From Gammaproteobacteria bacterium (lineage in GTDB: Bacteria; Pseudomonadota; Gammaproteobacteria; UBA6429; Thiohalophilaceae), in contig JAHEDA010000119.1 of NCBI GenBank assembly GCA_024641445.1, positions 1-7,265 on the forward strand: a stretch of 7,265 nucleotides of DNA. Direction: 5' to 3'. Under the pieces are notes generated by a model. It saw only the letters and a program-made list of their open reading frames with translations. It was not told where the DNA came from and did no database searches. A program made the position numbers and the translations under genes. Positions 1-5,836 of this stretch are shown here, piece after piece; position 1 is the first letter of the stretch; every line of letters begins with the position of its first letter.

Positions 1-629
1 TGGAGCAACACTGGCGCGTTTACCTGCCGGTAATGTTCGTCGCGGTCATAAGCATTGTCCCCTTCATCATCATGGCCGAGCGTCACCGACTCATGAAACA
101 GGTGCTTGTGGGTGCCATTATGGCCCTGCTTCTGGCCAGCTTGGGCCTCTACCGCTGGCATGATTCCACCGCCGATACGGTGATGATGCTGTGGCTGTTT
201 TTTGCCGGATTTAACCTGCTGGAGGCCATGCTGCCCTCTCTCGTGGCGAAGACGGCCCCGACGGCTCACAAGGGGACTGCGATGGGGGCCTTTTCGACCT
301 CGCAGTTCCTGGGGGCCTTTCTGGGTGGAACCTTGGGCGGCTGGGTGTCCGGTCATCTAGGGGTTGCCGATGTCTTCCTGTTTAACGCTGGCTTTGCCTC
401 GCTGTGGGTACTCCTGGCGCTCAGCATGCGGGCCCCCCAATATCTAAGCTCGCAGTTGTTAAATGTCGGTCCCGTCAGCGCCCAACAGGCTCAGGACTTA
501 GTCTCGCGTCTGACTCTGGTGCCCGGGGTAGCGGAGGCCGTGGTGATCGCTGAGGATGGGGTAGCCTACCTGAAGGTGGATAATAAGACCTTGGACCGAG
601 AGGCTCTCATGGCCTTTTCTGCGGCCTAA
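1..629 (+). CDS. YajR-like MFS transporter, C-terminal half (5' end outside window)
   Basis: This is the C-terminal part of an inner-membrane major facilitator superfamily transporter. The frame is open from base 3, and 208 residues are visible. Five hydrophobic segments fit TM8-TM12, with a basic cytoplasmic loop (AERHRLMKQ) after the first. The stretch GAFSTSQFLGAFLGG resembles the TM11 region of drug-efflux-type MFS proteins. After the last membrane segment comes a soluble tail of about 50 residues (roughly visible residues 158-208) containing VPGVAEAVV and VAYLKVD. That reads as a small ferredoxin-like domain, as in the YAM domain of E. coli YajR. The substrate is unknown. It lies 72 bases upstream of ssb on the same strand, and I recall an MFS gene before ssb in other gammaproteobacteria such as Pseudomonas. 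No terminator is visible between the two. The family call is firm; the YajR subgroup is inferred from the tail. Confidence 0.85.
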   Translation, partial: EQHWRVYLPVMFVAVISIVPFIIMAERHRLMKQVLVGAIMALLLASLGLYRWHDSTADTVMMLWLFFAGFNLLEAMLPSLVAKTAPTAHKGTAMGAFSTSQFLGAFLGGTLGGWVSGHLGVADVFLFNAGFASLWVLLALSMRAPQYLSSQLLNVGPVSAQQAQDLVSRLTLVPGVAEAVVIAEDGVAYLKVDNKTLDREALMAFSAA

Positions 630-643
630 TTGGGTCGGTGGTA

Positions 644-670
644 AGATACGGTCCAGATACGATAGATTCG
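644..670 (+). repeat. Three short direct repeats in the ssb leader
   Basis: AGATACG occurs at 644-650 and 655-661, one helical turn apart (11 bases). A one-mismatch copy, AGATTCG, lies at 664-670. They sit between the MFS stop and the ssb ribosome binding site, where the ssb promoter would be expected. A regulator-binding role is possible but not shown; such short repeats can arise by chance. Confidence 0.35.
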
Positions 671-686
671 GACAACGTAACGCAAT

Positions 687-694
687 GAGGGGAG
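687..694 (+). promoter_or_regulatory. Ribosome binding site of ssb
   Basis: The purine-rich sequence GAGGGGAG lies seven bases before the ATG at 702. It supports this start, which also matches the N-terminus of the SSB family (MARGVNKV). Confidence 0.7.
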
Positions 695-701
695 AGCAGA
701 T

Positions 702-1148
702 ATGGCTAGGGGTGTGAATAAAGTGATTCTAATCGGCAATCTTGGCAAGGACCCCGAGGTCCGGTATATGCCGAACGGTGGGGCCGTTGCCAATGTCACC
801 CTGGCCACCTCAGAATCCTGGAAGGATAAGACCTCGGGTGAGAACCAGGAAAAGACCGAATGGCATCGTGTGGTGATGTTCCGTCGTCTGGCCGAGATCG
901 CCGGTGAGTACCTCAAGAAGGGCTCCAAGGTCTACATCGAGGGCAAGCTACAGACCCGTAAATGGCAGGACAAGGAGGGCAAGGATCATTACACCACCGA
1001 GATTATCGCCAACGAAATGCAGATGCTGGATAGCCGTGGTGCAGGTGGCGGCGGTGCTACGAGCTTTAATAATGAGCCAACGGGCGGGGGACACGATATG
1101 CCAGAGACCGCGCCTGCAGGCGATTTTGATGACGATATCCCCTTCTGA
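702..1148 (+). CDS. ssb: Single-stranded DNA-binding protein SSB
   Basis: SSB binds single-stranded DNA as a homotetramer and recruits replication, repair and recombination proteins. The N-terminal OB fold (about residues 4-110) is nearly the E. coli sequence: GVNKVILIGNLGKDPEVRYM, then TLATSESW, TEWHRVV and VYIEGKLQTRKW. The residues expected to stack on DNA bases are present (Trp40, Trp54, Phe60, Trp88). A glycine-rich linker of only about 30 residues (roughly 111-140) leads to the acidic tip DFDDDIPF (141-148), which docks partner proteins. At 148 residues it is shorter than E. coli SSB (about 178), and the difference lies almost entirely in the linker. The start is set by a good Shine-Dalgarno sequence and by family alignment. 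A terminator follows 25 bases after the stop, so this is the last gene of its transcript. I saw no LexA-type operator upstream. Confidence 0.98.
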   Translation: MARGVNKVILIGNLGKDPEVRYMPNGGAVANVTLATSESWKDKTSGENQEKTEWHRVVMFRRLAEIAGEYLKKGSKVYIEGKLQTRKWQDKEGKDHYTTEIIANEMQMLDSRGAGGGGATSFNNEPTGGGHDMPETAPAGDFDDDIPF

Positions 1149-1173
1149 GAGGGGGGTACCAGAACACCAAAGG

Positions 1174-1195
1174 GGCCTCGAACGAGGCCTTTTTT
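1174..1195 (+). terminator. Rho-independent terminator after ssb
   Basis: A GC-rich hairpin with 6-bp arms (GGCCTC at 1174-1179, GAGGCC at 1184-1189) and a GAAC loop is followed directly by six T residues (1190-1195). The As and Gs before the stem can pair with the T run and extend it, and could also let the hairpin work on the opposite strand. It ends the MFS/ssb transcript. Confidence 0.9.
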
Positions 1196-1200
1196 ATTGC

Positions 1201-1219
1201 CGTCAGATTTTACCTGACG
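1201..1219. repeat. Inverted repeat, 6-bp arms and 7-base spacer
   Basis: CGTCAG (1201-1206) and CTGACG (1214-1219) are perfect reverse complements separated by ATTTTAC. They lie just after the ssb terminator and have no T run directly behind, so this is not a standard terminator. A direct repeat of CGAGTC (1218-1223, 1225-1230) overlaps its right end. An operator or a processing hairpin is possible; function unknown. Confidence 0.4.
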
Positions 1220-1231
1220 AGTCCCGAGTCT

Positions 1232-1254
1232 TATTTTTAGAACGATTAAAAATA
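1232..1254. repeat. AT-rich inverted repeat, perfect 8-bp arms
   Basis: TATTTTTA (1232-1239) and TAAAAATA (1247-1254) are perfect reverse complements around a 7-base spacer. The symmetry and AT content would suit a dimeric regulator upstream of the small gene at 1387. AT-rich intergenic DNA also makes such palindromes by chance. Confidence 0.4.
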
Positions 1255-1281
1255 CCGAATGTAATGATTAATAATTTCAAC

Positions 1282-1310
1282 TTTACATAAATTCCCCCTG
1301 ACCTTAGATA
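1282..1310 (+). promoter_or_regulatory. Candidate sigma70 promoter for the small charged protein
   Basis: TTTACA (1282-1287) matches five of six -35 positions. After a 17-base spacer, TAGATA (1305-1310) is a poor -10 match. A promoter is expected here because the preceding transcript is terminated and the next gene starts at 1387, but this exact placement is tentative. Confidence 0.3.
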
Positions 1311-1386
1311 TGCGCCAAAACCTAAACGGTTTACGGACAACGCCGATAATATAGGTGTTGGCAGGTCACACTATACGAGGGTATCT

Positions 1387-1626
1387 ATGGCCAAGAAAAA
1401 TGGTTCTGAGGTCAAGCAGGTTGTCGATGAGCCCAAAAAGGCGGCGCCAGCCCCCGCCAGCGCAGAGCTGGATGACGATGAGGCGGATGGTGATTTTGAA
1501 GAGATTCGCCTGGATGACAAGGTCGCCAACGAGGGGCTTAAACAGGTGGCCGTCCGTCGTCGGCTTGAGGATTACCTGGAAGAGAAGCGTCTAAAGGAGC
1601 AACTGCAAGACGATTTCTATCTGTAA
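1387..1626 (+). CDS. Small charged PA3496-family-like protein
   Basis: This gene encodes a 79-residue soluble protein with no signal peptide or membrane segment. It has three parts: a basic start with an Ala/Pro-rich stretch (about residues 17-26), an acidic middle (residues 27-44, rich in Asp and Glu), and a C-terminal helix dense in Arg, Lys and Glu (VRRRLEDYLEEKRLKEQL, 56-73) ending in DDFYL. The C-terminal pattern resembles the gammaproteobacterial PA3496 family, which databases call a putative envelope integrity protein; I know of no firmly established function. GAGGG at 1377-1381, five bases before the ATG, sets the start. An alternative frame from 1355 is a shadow giving an implausible Arg/Ser-rich protein. 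It has its own intergenic region and converges with the HdfR-like gene 41 bases downstream. Gene reality is well supported; the family name is a recognition call. Confidence 0.8.
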   Translation: MAKKNGSEVKQVVDEPKKAAPAPASAELDDDEADGDFEEIRLDDKVANEGLKQVAVRRRLEDYLEEKRLKEQLQDDFYL

Positions 1627-1667
1627 CAATCCCTGATGTAGTCCCTGAGTCGTGCTATCTGTGCTGC

Positions 1668-2519
1668 TCAGGTTCTACCGCGTTTTAGAAAGTAGCCTAA
1701 GGCGTGTTGAACGATCTCCATTTTTTCACTCTGTAGTGGGTAAAGTGCATAGGCCGCTCGCTCGATCCTGGGGGCGTCCTTTACCTTGTGGAGGCGCTTC
1801 TTTTTCAATTCATCGGTAATCATGCTCTCGGCCAGGTAGGCTGTGCCCCCCGCCTTTAAGATGTAATCACGCGCGACCCGCCCCTGACCCACTCGCATAC
1901 GTGGTGTCGGCATGTCAGGAAAGTGGCGGGCGTGATTGACGGCAAAGGCACTGCCCCAATCCACCAGTATGTAATCACTCTGTAGGGCTTGGGCTATGTT
2001 GAGTCGGGGTCGGTTACTGACCATCGTCAGGGGGACCTTGGCTATCTCTACTACCTCCAGGTCGGAGGATTGTGGGGCCTCAAACACAAAGGCCAAATCC
2101 ATGTTGCCCTCACCCAGTTGGCGCAGGAGTGTCGAGGCATTCTGCAGCTCGGCCTGGATCACCAATTCGGGCAGGCTCTGAACCATGTATTCCAGCCAGC
2201 CCTGGAGATTGATGTCCCACAGGCTAGGCACCCCGCCAACGATAAAGGGGACCTTATCGACGTCATTTACGGCGATCTCCTGCCTTGCACGGTTCCAGGT
2301 AGTGAGAATGGTCTCGGCATATCGCAACATCTTCTCGCCCGCCGCCGTGAGTTGGATATTTTTGCGGTCGCGGGTAAAGAGCGGGACACCCACACCCTCC
2401 TCAAGAATACGGATGCGCGCGCTGATGGCCGACTGGCTTAGAAACAGATTTTCGGCGGCCTTGCCAAAGTGGCGGGTGCGATTGACCTCGAGAAAGGTCT
2501 TGAGGGCGTCAATATCCAT
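1668..2519 (-). CDS. hdfR: LysR-family transcriptional regulator, HdfR-like
   Basis: This is a cytoplasmic DNA-binding regulator of 283 residues, a normal LysR length. The N-terminal winged helix-turn-helix (about 1-60) contains TFLEVNRTRHFGKAAENLFL followed by SQSAISARIRILEE and PLFTRDRKNIQLTAAGEKML. This is close to E. coli HdfR throughout the DNA-binding domain. A linker helix rich in Arg/Glu (about 65-85) leads to the effector-binding domain, which is more diverged. E. coli HdfR represses flhDC and affects other genes, but no flagellar gene is visible here, so the regulon is open. The ATG at 2517-2519 starts the typical MDIDALKTFL, although the bases before it lack a clear Shine-Dalgarno sequence. 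It converges with the small charged gene and diverges from the peptidase/ligase cluster. LysR regulators often control a divergent neighbour, so control of that cluster is possible but unproven. Confidence 0.9.
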   Translation of the reverse strand: MDIDALKTFLEVNRTRHFGKAAENLFLSQSAISARIRILEEGVGVPLFTRDRKNIQLTAAGEKMLRYAETILTTWNRARQEIAVNDVDKVPFIVGGVPSLWDINLQGWLEYMVQSLPELVIQAELQNASTLLRQLGEGNMDLAFVFEAPQSSDLEVVEIAKVPLTMVSNRPRLNIAQALQSDYILVDWGSAFAVNHARHFPDMPTPRMRVGQGRVARDYILKAGGTAYLAESMITDELKKKRLHKVKDAPRIERAAYALYPLQSEKMEIVQHALGYFLKRGRT

Positions 2520-2560
2520 GGGAGATGGCTGTTTGATTCGTTATTTTTATCGTGTTGATT

Positions 2561-2589
2561 AGAATAGCAATTTTTAACTATAGCGTCAT
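2561..2589 (-). promoter_or_regulatory. Candidate promoter of the HdfR-like gene
   Basis: Read on the minus strand, ATGACG (2584-2589) and TATTCT (2561-2566) each match four of six sigma70 positions and are exactly 17 bases apart. An imperfect dyad, TTG-N10-CAA (2555-2570), overlaps the -10 and could be an autoregulatory LysR site. The region also lies upstream of the divergent cluster. Confidence 0.4.
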
Positions 2590-2765
2590 GATGAACCGTA
2601 TAAATTTACCCTCTGATTTAATTTAGATTGAAAATACAAAGAGTTACATTGGTGAACGGGGTGCCACCGATTGATTTCTGGAATCCTGACGGTGAAAATA
2701 TTTTGTTTTACCCGGTGGATGCAATCCCGCTATACAGCGCGGATCATTGGAATGATATTCAAAGC

Positions 2766-2770
2766 AGAGG
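2766..2770 (+). promoter_or_regulatory. Ribosome binding site deciding the start of the small exported protein
   Basis: AGAGG ends eight bases before the ATG at 2779. The in-frame ATG at 2671 has no comparable site and would add 36 unlikely residues ahead of a good signal peptide, so 2779 is the preferred start. Confidence 0.6.
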
Positions 2771-2778
2771 TGTATTAT

Positions 2779-3024
2779 ATGGTTTGGGCGCTGTTACGGA
2801 CGGCGATTGTCGGTCTCGTGTTTTTGATGGGCGTCGCGGCTGCCGAGACGGGGCGAGAAGATATGCGCGCCACCTGTACTCGCCAGGCAGCTGAGGCTGG
2901 ACTGACGAATCAGGGCGATATTCAAGAATATGTCGCGGAGTGCCTTAGCCTGTTATCGCAGAATAACGAACCATCTCAGGATAGTGAGGCACAGGGTGCG
3001 GCGGCGGCGCCCATACAGAATTGA
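2779..3024 (+). CDS. Small Sec-exported protein with two cysteines, function unknown
   Basis: This encodes an 81-residue precursor. Residues 1-22 form a signal peptide: MVWALLR, a hydrophobic core (TAIVGLVFLMG), then VAAA before Glu23 as the likely cleavage site. The mature part of about 59 residues is predicted to be periplasmic. It has two cysteines (Cys33, Cys55) spaced C-x21-C around two probable helices, then a low-complexity Gln/Ser/Ala tail (about 60-81). The pattern C-x3-A-x3-GL followed by a second C-L resembles small periplasmic proteins such as the PsiF repeat, but the resemblance is too weak for a name. The two cysteines probably form a disulfide after export. It begins the cluster with the GNAT-C39 and ATP-grasp genes and no terminator follows it, so cotranscription is plausible. 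Whether it is functionally linked to those enzymes is unknown. Confidence 0.65.
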   Translation: MVWALLRTAIVGLVFLMGVAAAETGREDMRATCTRQAAEAGLTNQGDIQEYVAECLSLLSQNNEPSQDSEAQGAAAAPIQN

Positions 3025-3063
3025 ACTTGCCTTAAACCCATGAGTCATTCCTCGATGTGAATT

Positions 3064-4275
3064 GTGTGTAAATCCCTACCTGTAACGACGAGTATGTTGA
3101 TGCCTTCAGAAAATGCCAGTCACAAGGTGAACCAGGATTCACCTGCTACACCGCTTGCCACTGCAGTACGGGGTGAGACGGTAGTACGCAAGGCCGGGTT
3201 GCAAGACCTGGAGGCCCTGGTCAATCTCGAAGAAAGCAGTTTTGCCATTGATCGGTTTAGTCGCCGTAGTTTTCGTTACCTGTTAAGCAAGGCCAATGCC
3301 GAGACCTTACTCGCGGAGGAGGGCAAGCAGGCCATTGGCTACGCCATGCTGCTGTTCAATACGGGGACCTCGCTGGCGCGACTCTATTCGATTGCAGTGC
3401 TGCCAGAGTATCAAGGGCAGGGGCTTGGCGGTGAGCTGCTCAAATTGGCGGAGGAGAAGGCTCGCCAGCATGAGTGTATCGGGCTGCGCTTGGAGGTGCG
3501 TTCCGATAATCTCAATGCCATCAGGATTTACGAAAAGCATGGGTACAAGCGTATTGGTAGTGCCAAGGACTATTACGAAGACCATATGGATGCCGTGCGG
3601 ATGGAGAAGAATCTGGCGCCGCATCTCAACCCGGATATCATGCGCACCCCCTATTACGAGCAGACCCTTGAGTTTACCTGCGGACCGGCGACGTTGATGA
3701 TGGCCATGAATGCACTAAACAAGGATATCAAGCTCGACCGACAACTTGAGCTGCGTCTATGGCGTGAATCTACAACGATCTTCATGACCTCGGGACACGG
3801 TGGCTGTGACCCCTACGGCATGGCCCTGGCGGCATACAATCGGGGCTTTGATGTCGAGATCTACGTCAATGACCCCGGCGCCATGTTTATCGACTCGGTC
3901 CGTAGCGAAGATAAAAAAGAGGTTATGCGCCTGGTGCAGGAGGACTTCATCTCGCAGATACGGTCACTACAGATTGGATTGAATCATGGTGCACTCAACG
4001 TCGCACAGATTCAGGAAAAATTCGAGGCTGGTGGCGTGCCTATCGTACTCATCAGTTCGTATCGCATCTATCACGAGAAATCACCACACTGGCTTGTCGT
4101 CACCGGCTTTGATGAACACTATATCTATGTGCATGACCCACTGGTGGATTATGACGCCAGCAAGTCACAAACAGATGTGGTAAACATGCCGATCCTGCGT
4201 AAGGATTTTGAACGCATGGCGCGCTACGGTAAATCGAGTCAGAAGGCCGTTATCATAATCAAGAAAAGAGGTTAG
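3064..4275 (+). CDS. GNAT acetyltransferase fused to C39-like cysteine peptidase (DUF3335 type)
   Basis: This is a two-domain cytoplasmic enzyme. Numbering is from the GTG at 3064 (403 residues). Residues about 40-182 form a RimI-like GNAT acetyltransferase: the acetyl-CoA loop is QGQGLG (117-122), preceded by LYSIAVLPEY, followed by LEVRSDNLNAIRIYEKHGYK. Residues about 190-403 are a C39/papain-like peptidase: YEQTLEFTCGPA places the catalytic Cys at 206, PHWLVVTG supplies His342 and YVHDP supplies Asp358, so the triad looks intact. There is no signal peptide or ABC-transporter part, unlike bacteriocin-exporting C39 proteins. The start is uncertain: ATG 3094 and ATG 3100 are in frame, and GACGAG at 3087-3092 fits 3100. 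Nothing before residue 40 looks conserved. The ligase gene follows within 12 bases, so a shared substrate is likely. The substrate is not known to me. Confidence 0.9.
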   Translation: MCKSLPVTTSMLMPSENASHKVNQDSPATPLATAVRGETVVRKAGLQDLEALVNLEESSFAIDRFSRRSFRYLLSKANAETLLAEEGKQAIGYAMLLFNTGTSLARLYSIAVLPEYQGQGLGGELLKLAEEKARQHECIGLRLEVRSDNLNAIRIYEKHGYKRIGSAKDYYEDHMDAVRMEKNLAPHLNPDIMRTPYYEQTLEFTCGPATLMMAMNALNKDIKLDRQLELRLWRESTTIFMTSGHGGCDPYGMALAAYNRGFDVEIYVNDPGAMFIDSVRSEDKKEVMRLVQEDFISQIRSLQIGLNHGALNVAQIQEKFEAGGVPIVLISSYRIYHEKSPHWLVVTGFDEHYIYVHDPLVDYDASKSQTDVVNMPILRKDFERMARYGKSSQKAVIIIKKRG

Positions 4276-4287
4276 TTGTTACCCACA

Positions 4288-5775
4288 ATGCAGGATAAAA
4301 ATACATCCCAACATCTCGTTGTCGTTGAAAATCGCAAAGATTGGAAGGCCGGATACCCCGATATCCGTGTCGTTGATGCCAAGGCCTACCTATCGCAGCC
4401 AGAGTTTCTGGAGATGCGGCGGGTCAAGGTAATTAATCTCTGTCGGCACTATAAGTATCTGGAGACGGGGTATTACTGTTCACTCCTGGCCGAGGCGAGA
4501 CATCACCGTGCCCTGCCAAGTATTCGCACTATTACGGATCTGAGCAGCCGTCTTATCTACAGCCTGAATACCGAGGAACTGGAGGGTGCGGTACAACGCG
4601 CCCTGGCCAAGCATCAGCTCACCCGCGAACTGGATCGGTTTGAACTGGATATCATATTTGGGTTTTGCAAGGCGTCAGAACTGCAAAATCTAGCGCGTCA
4701 AATCTATGAGGTCTTTCCTTGTCCTTTGTTGCGGGTAGAATTCCGCCGCGACAAGACCTGGCGTGTCGGCGCCATCCGCACCCTGTCACTGAACACCTTC
4801 AGTGAAGAGCAAAGTGCATTCTTCGTCGAGGCCTGCAACAAGTTCCTGCAAAAGCCTCTGCGAATTGGCAAGCCCAAACAACCCTCGCGCTATGACATGG
4901 CCATCCTGCGCAACCCCAACGAGACGATCCCCCCCTCAGACATGGGCGCCTTGCAGAAATTTGCCAAGGCGGGTAAGAAATTCGGCATTGATGTCGAGAT
5001 CATCGAAAAGAAGGATTATGCAAGCCTGGCCGAATACGACGCCCTCTTCATTCGTGAGACGACGAATATAAATCACTATACCTATCGTTTTGCGAAGAAG
5101 GCGGAGGCGGAGGGTATGGTCGTCATTGATGACCCGGATTCAATCGTACGTTGCACCAATAAAGTTTATCTCTCGGAATTATTGGCCTCGAAAAAAATAC
5201 CTACGCCTCGCTCTGCGATTCTGCACAAGAGCAGCAGTGATATGCTGCCGAAAGACATGGGTTTCCCCATGGTGCTGAAGATCCCTGACGGTTCGTTCTC
5301 GCGTGGTGTGTATAAGGCCAACACCGAGGAAGAGGCCAAGACCATGTTGGCTGAGTTGTTCAAAAAATCAGACCTGATTTTGGCGCAGGAATTTTTATAT
5401 ACCGATTTTGACTGGCGTGTGGGCATTTTGAATCGCAAGCCGCTCTTTGCCTGCAAGTATTTCATGTTTAAGGCGCACTGGCAGATTGTCAAACATGAGG
5501 ACTCCGGGCAAGCGGAGGAGGGAAACTTCGAGACCTTTTTGATCGAAGACGTACCACCTACGGTAATTTCAACGGCACTGGCCGCCGCCAACCTGATTGG
5601 TGATGGTCTTTATGGCGTGGATCTGAAACAGAAGGGTGATAAGGTCTACATTATTGAAGTGAATGACAATCCAAATCTCGATGCCGGAGTTGAAGATGCC
5701 AAAGTGGGTGATGCCCTGTACGAGACCATCATGGCGGAGTTTTTGCGGCGGTTGGAACTGCGTCGGAAAGTTTGA
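4288..5775 (+). CDS. RLAN-domain RimK-type ATP-grasp ligase
   Basis: This is an ATP-dependent carboxylate-amine ligase of 495 residues. ATP-grasp enzymes activate a carboxylate as an acyl-phosphate and join it to an amine. Residues about 8-190 form the RLAN domain (RimK-like ATP-grasp N-terminal), with the hallmark NLCRHYKYLETGYYCSLLAE beginning at residue 50. From about 200 (YDMAILRNPNE) a pre-ATP-grasp fold leads into the ATP-grasp domain. VLKIPDGSFSRGVYK carries the probable nucleotide-binding Lys331 and glycine-containing loop. GVDLK (Asp445) and EVNDNPN (Glu457, Asn459) are the expected Mg-binding residues. It is longer than RimK itself (about 300) because of the RLAN domain, so modification of ribosomal protein S6 should not be assumed. 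The start is ambiguous: TTG 4276 abuts the previous TAG with AAGAGG only four bases upstream, while ATG 4288 has no well-spaced site. Translational coupling to the GNAT-C39 gene is likely either way. Confidence 0.9.
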   Translation: MQDKNTSQHLVVVENRKDWKAGYPDIRVVDAKAYLSQPEFLEMRRVKVINLCRHYKYLETGYYCSLLAEARHHRALPSIRTITDLSSRLIYSLNTEELEGAVQRALAKHQLTRELDRFELDIIFGFCKASELQNLARQIYEVFPCPLLRVEFRRDKTWRVGAIRTLSLNTFSEEQSAFFVEACNKFLQKPLRIGKPKQPSRYDMAILRNPNETIPPSDMGALQKFAKAGKKFGIDVEIIEKKDYASLAEYDALFIRETTNINHYTYRFAKKAEAEGMVVIDDPDSIVRCTNKVYLSELLASKKIPTPRSAILHKSSSDMLPKDMGFPMVLKIPDGSFSRGVYKANTEEEAKTMLAELFKKSDLILAQEFLYTDFDWRVGILNRKPLFACKYFMFKAHWQIVKHEDSGQAEEGNFETFLIEDVPPTVISTALAAANLIGDGLYGVDLKQKGDKVYIIEVNDNPNLDAGVEDAKVGDALYETIMAEFLRRLELRRKV

Positions 5776-5836
5776 TGACTAATGCACAGGGGTGATTCTA
5801 TTCACATGCGTGTACTCGATGGGCTATTATCGCCTA

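Noticed and set aside
630..701. LexA (SOS) box upstream of ssb
   Set aside because: No CTGT-N8-ACAG type sequence is present between the MFS stop and the ssb start.
626..928. Minus-strand frame of 100 codons over the ssb start
   Set aside because: It lies opposite ssb, has no family resemblance or ribosome site, and is explained as a shadow of the strongly coding ssb sequence.
904..1290. Plus-strand frame overlapping the end of ssb and the terminator
   Set aside because: It runs in another frame through ssb and through a clear terminator; its composition (Arg/Ser-rich) is typical of an out-of-frame shadow.
669..1342. Nine-base sequence CGGACAACG shared by the ssb leader (669-677) and the leader of the small charged gene (1334-1342)
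   Set aside because: A single shared 9-mer in 7 kb is expected by chance, and its distance to the two starts differs (about 25 and 45 bases).
1644..1672. Possible terminator hairpin between the convergent small gene and hdfR (CCTGAG / CTCAGG)
   Set aside because: The stem is only 6 bp, the loop is long (17 bases), and no T run follows on either strand.
1989..2562. Plus-strand frames opposite the HdfR-like gene
   Set aside because: They are antisense to a well-recognised LysR gene and encode nothing recognisable.
2779..3024. Small exported protein as a double-glycine leader substrate of the C39-like domain
   Set aside because: The N-terminus is a Sec signal peptide with an Ala-x-Ala site and has no Gly-Gly or Gly-Ala leader site; the C39-like enzyme also lacks a transporter domain.
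5166..5591. Minus-strand frame of 141 codons inside the ligase gene
   Set aside because: It is antisense to conserved ATP-grasp motifs and has no recognisable content.
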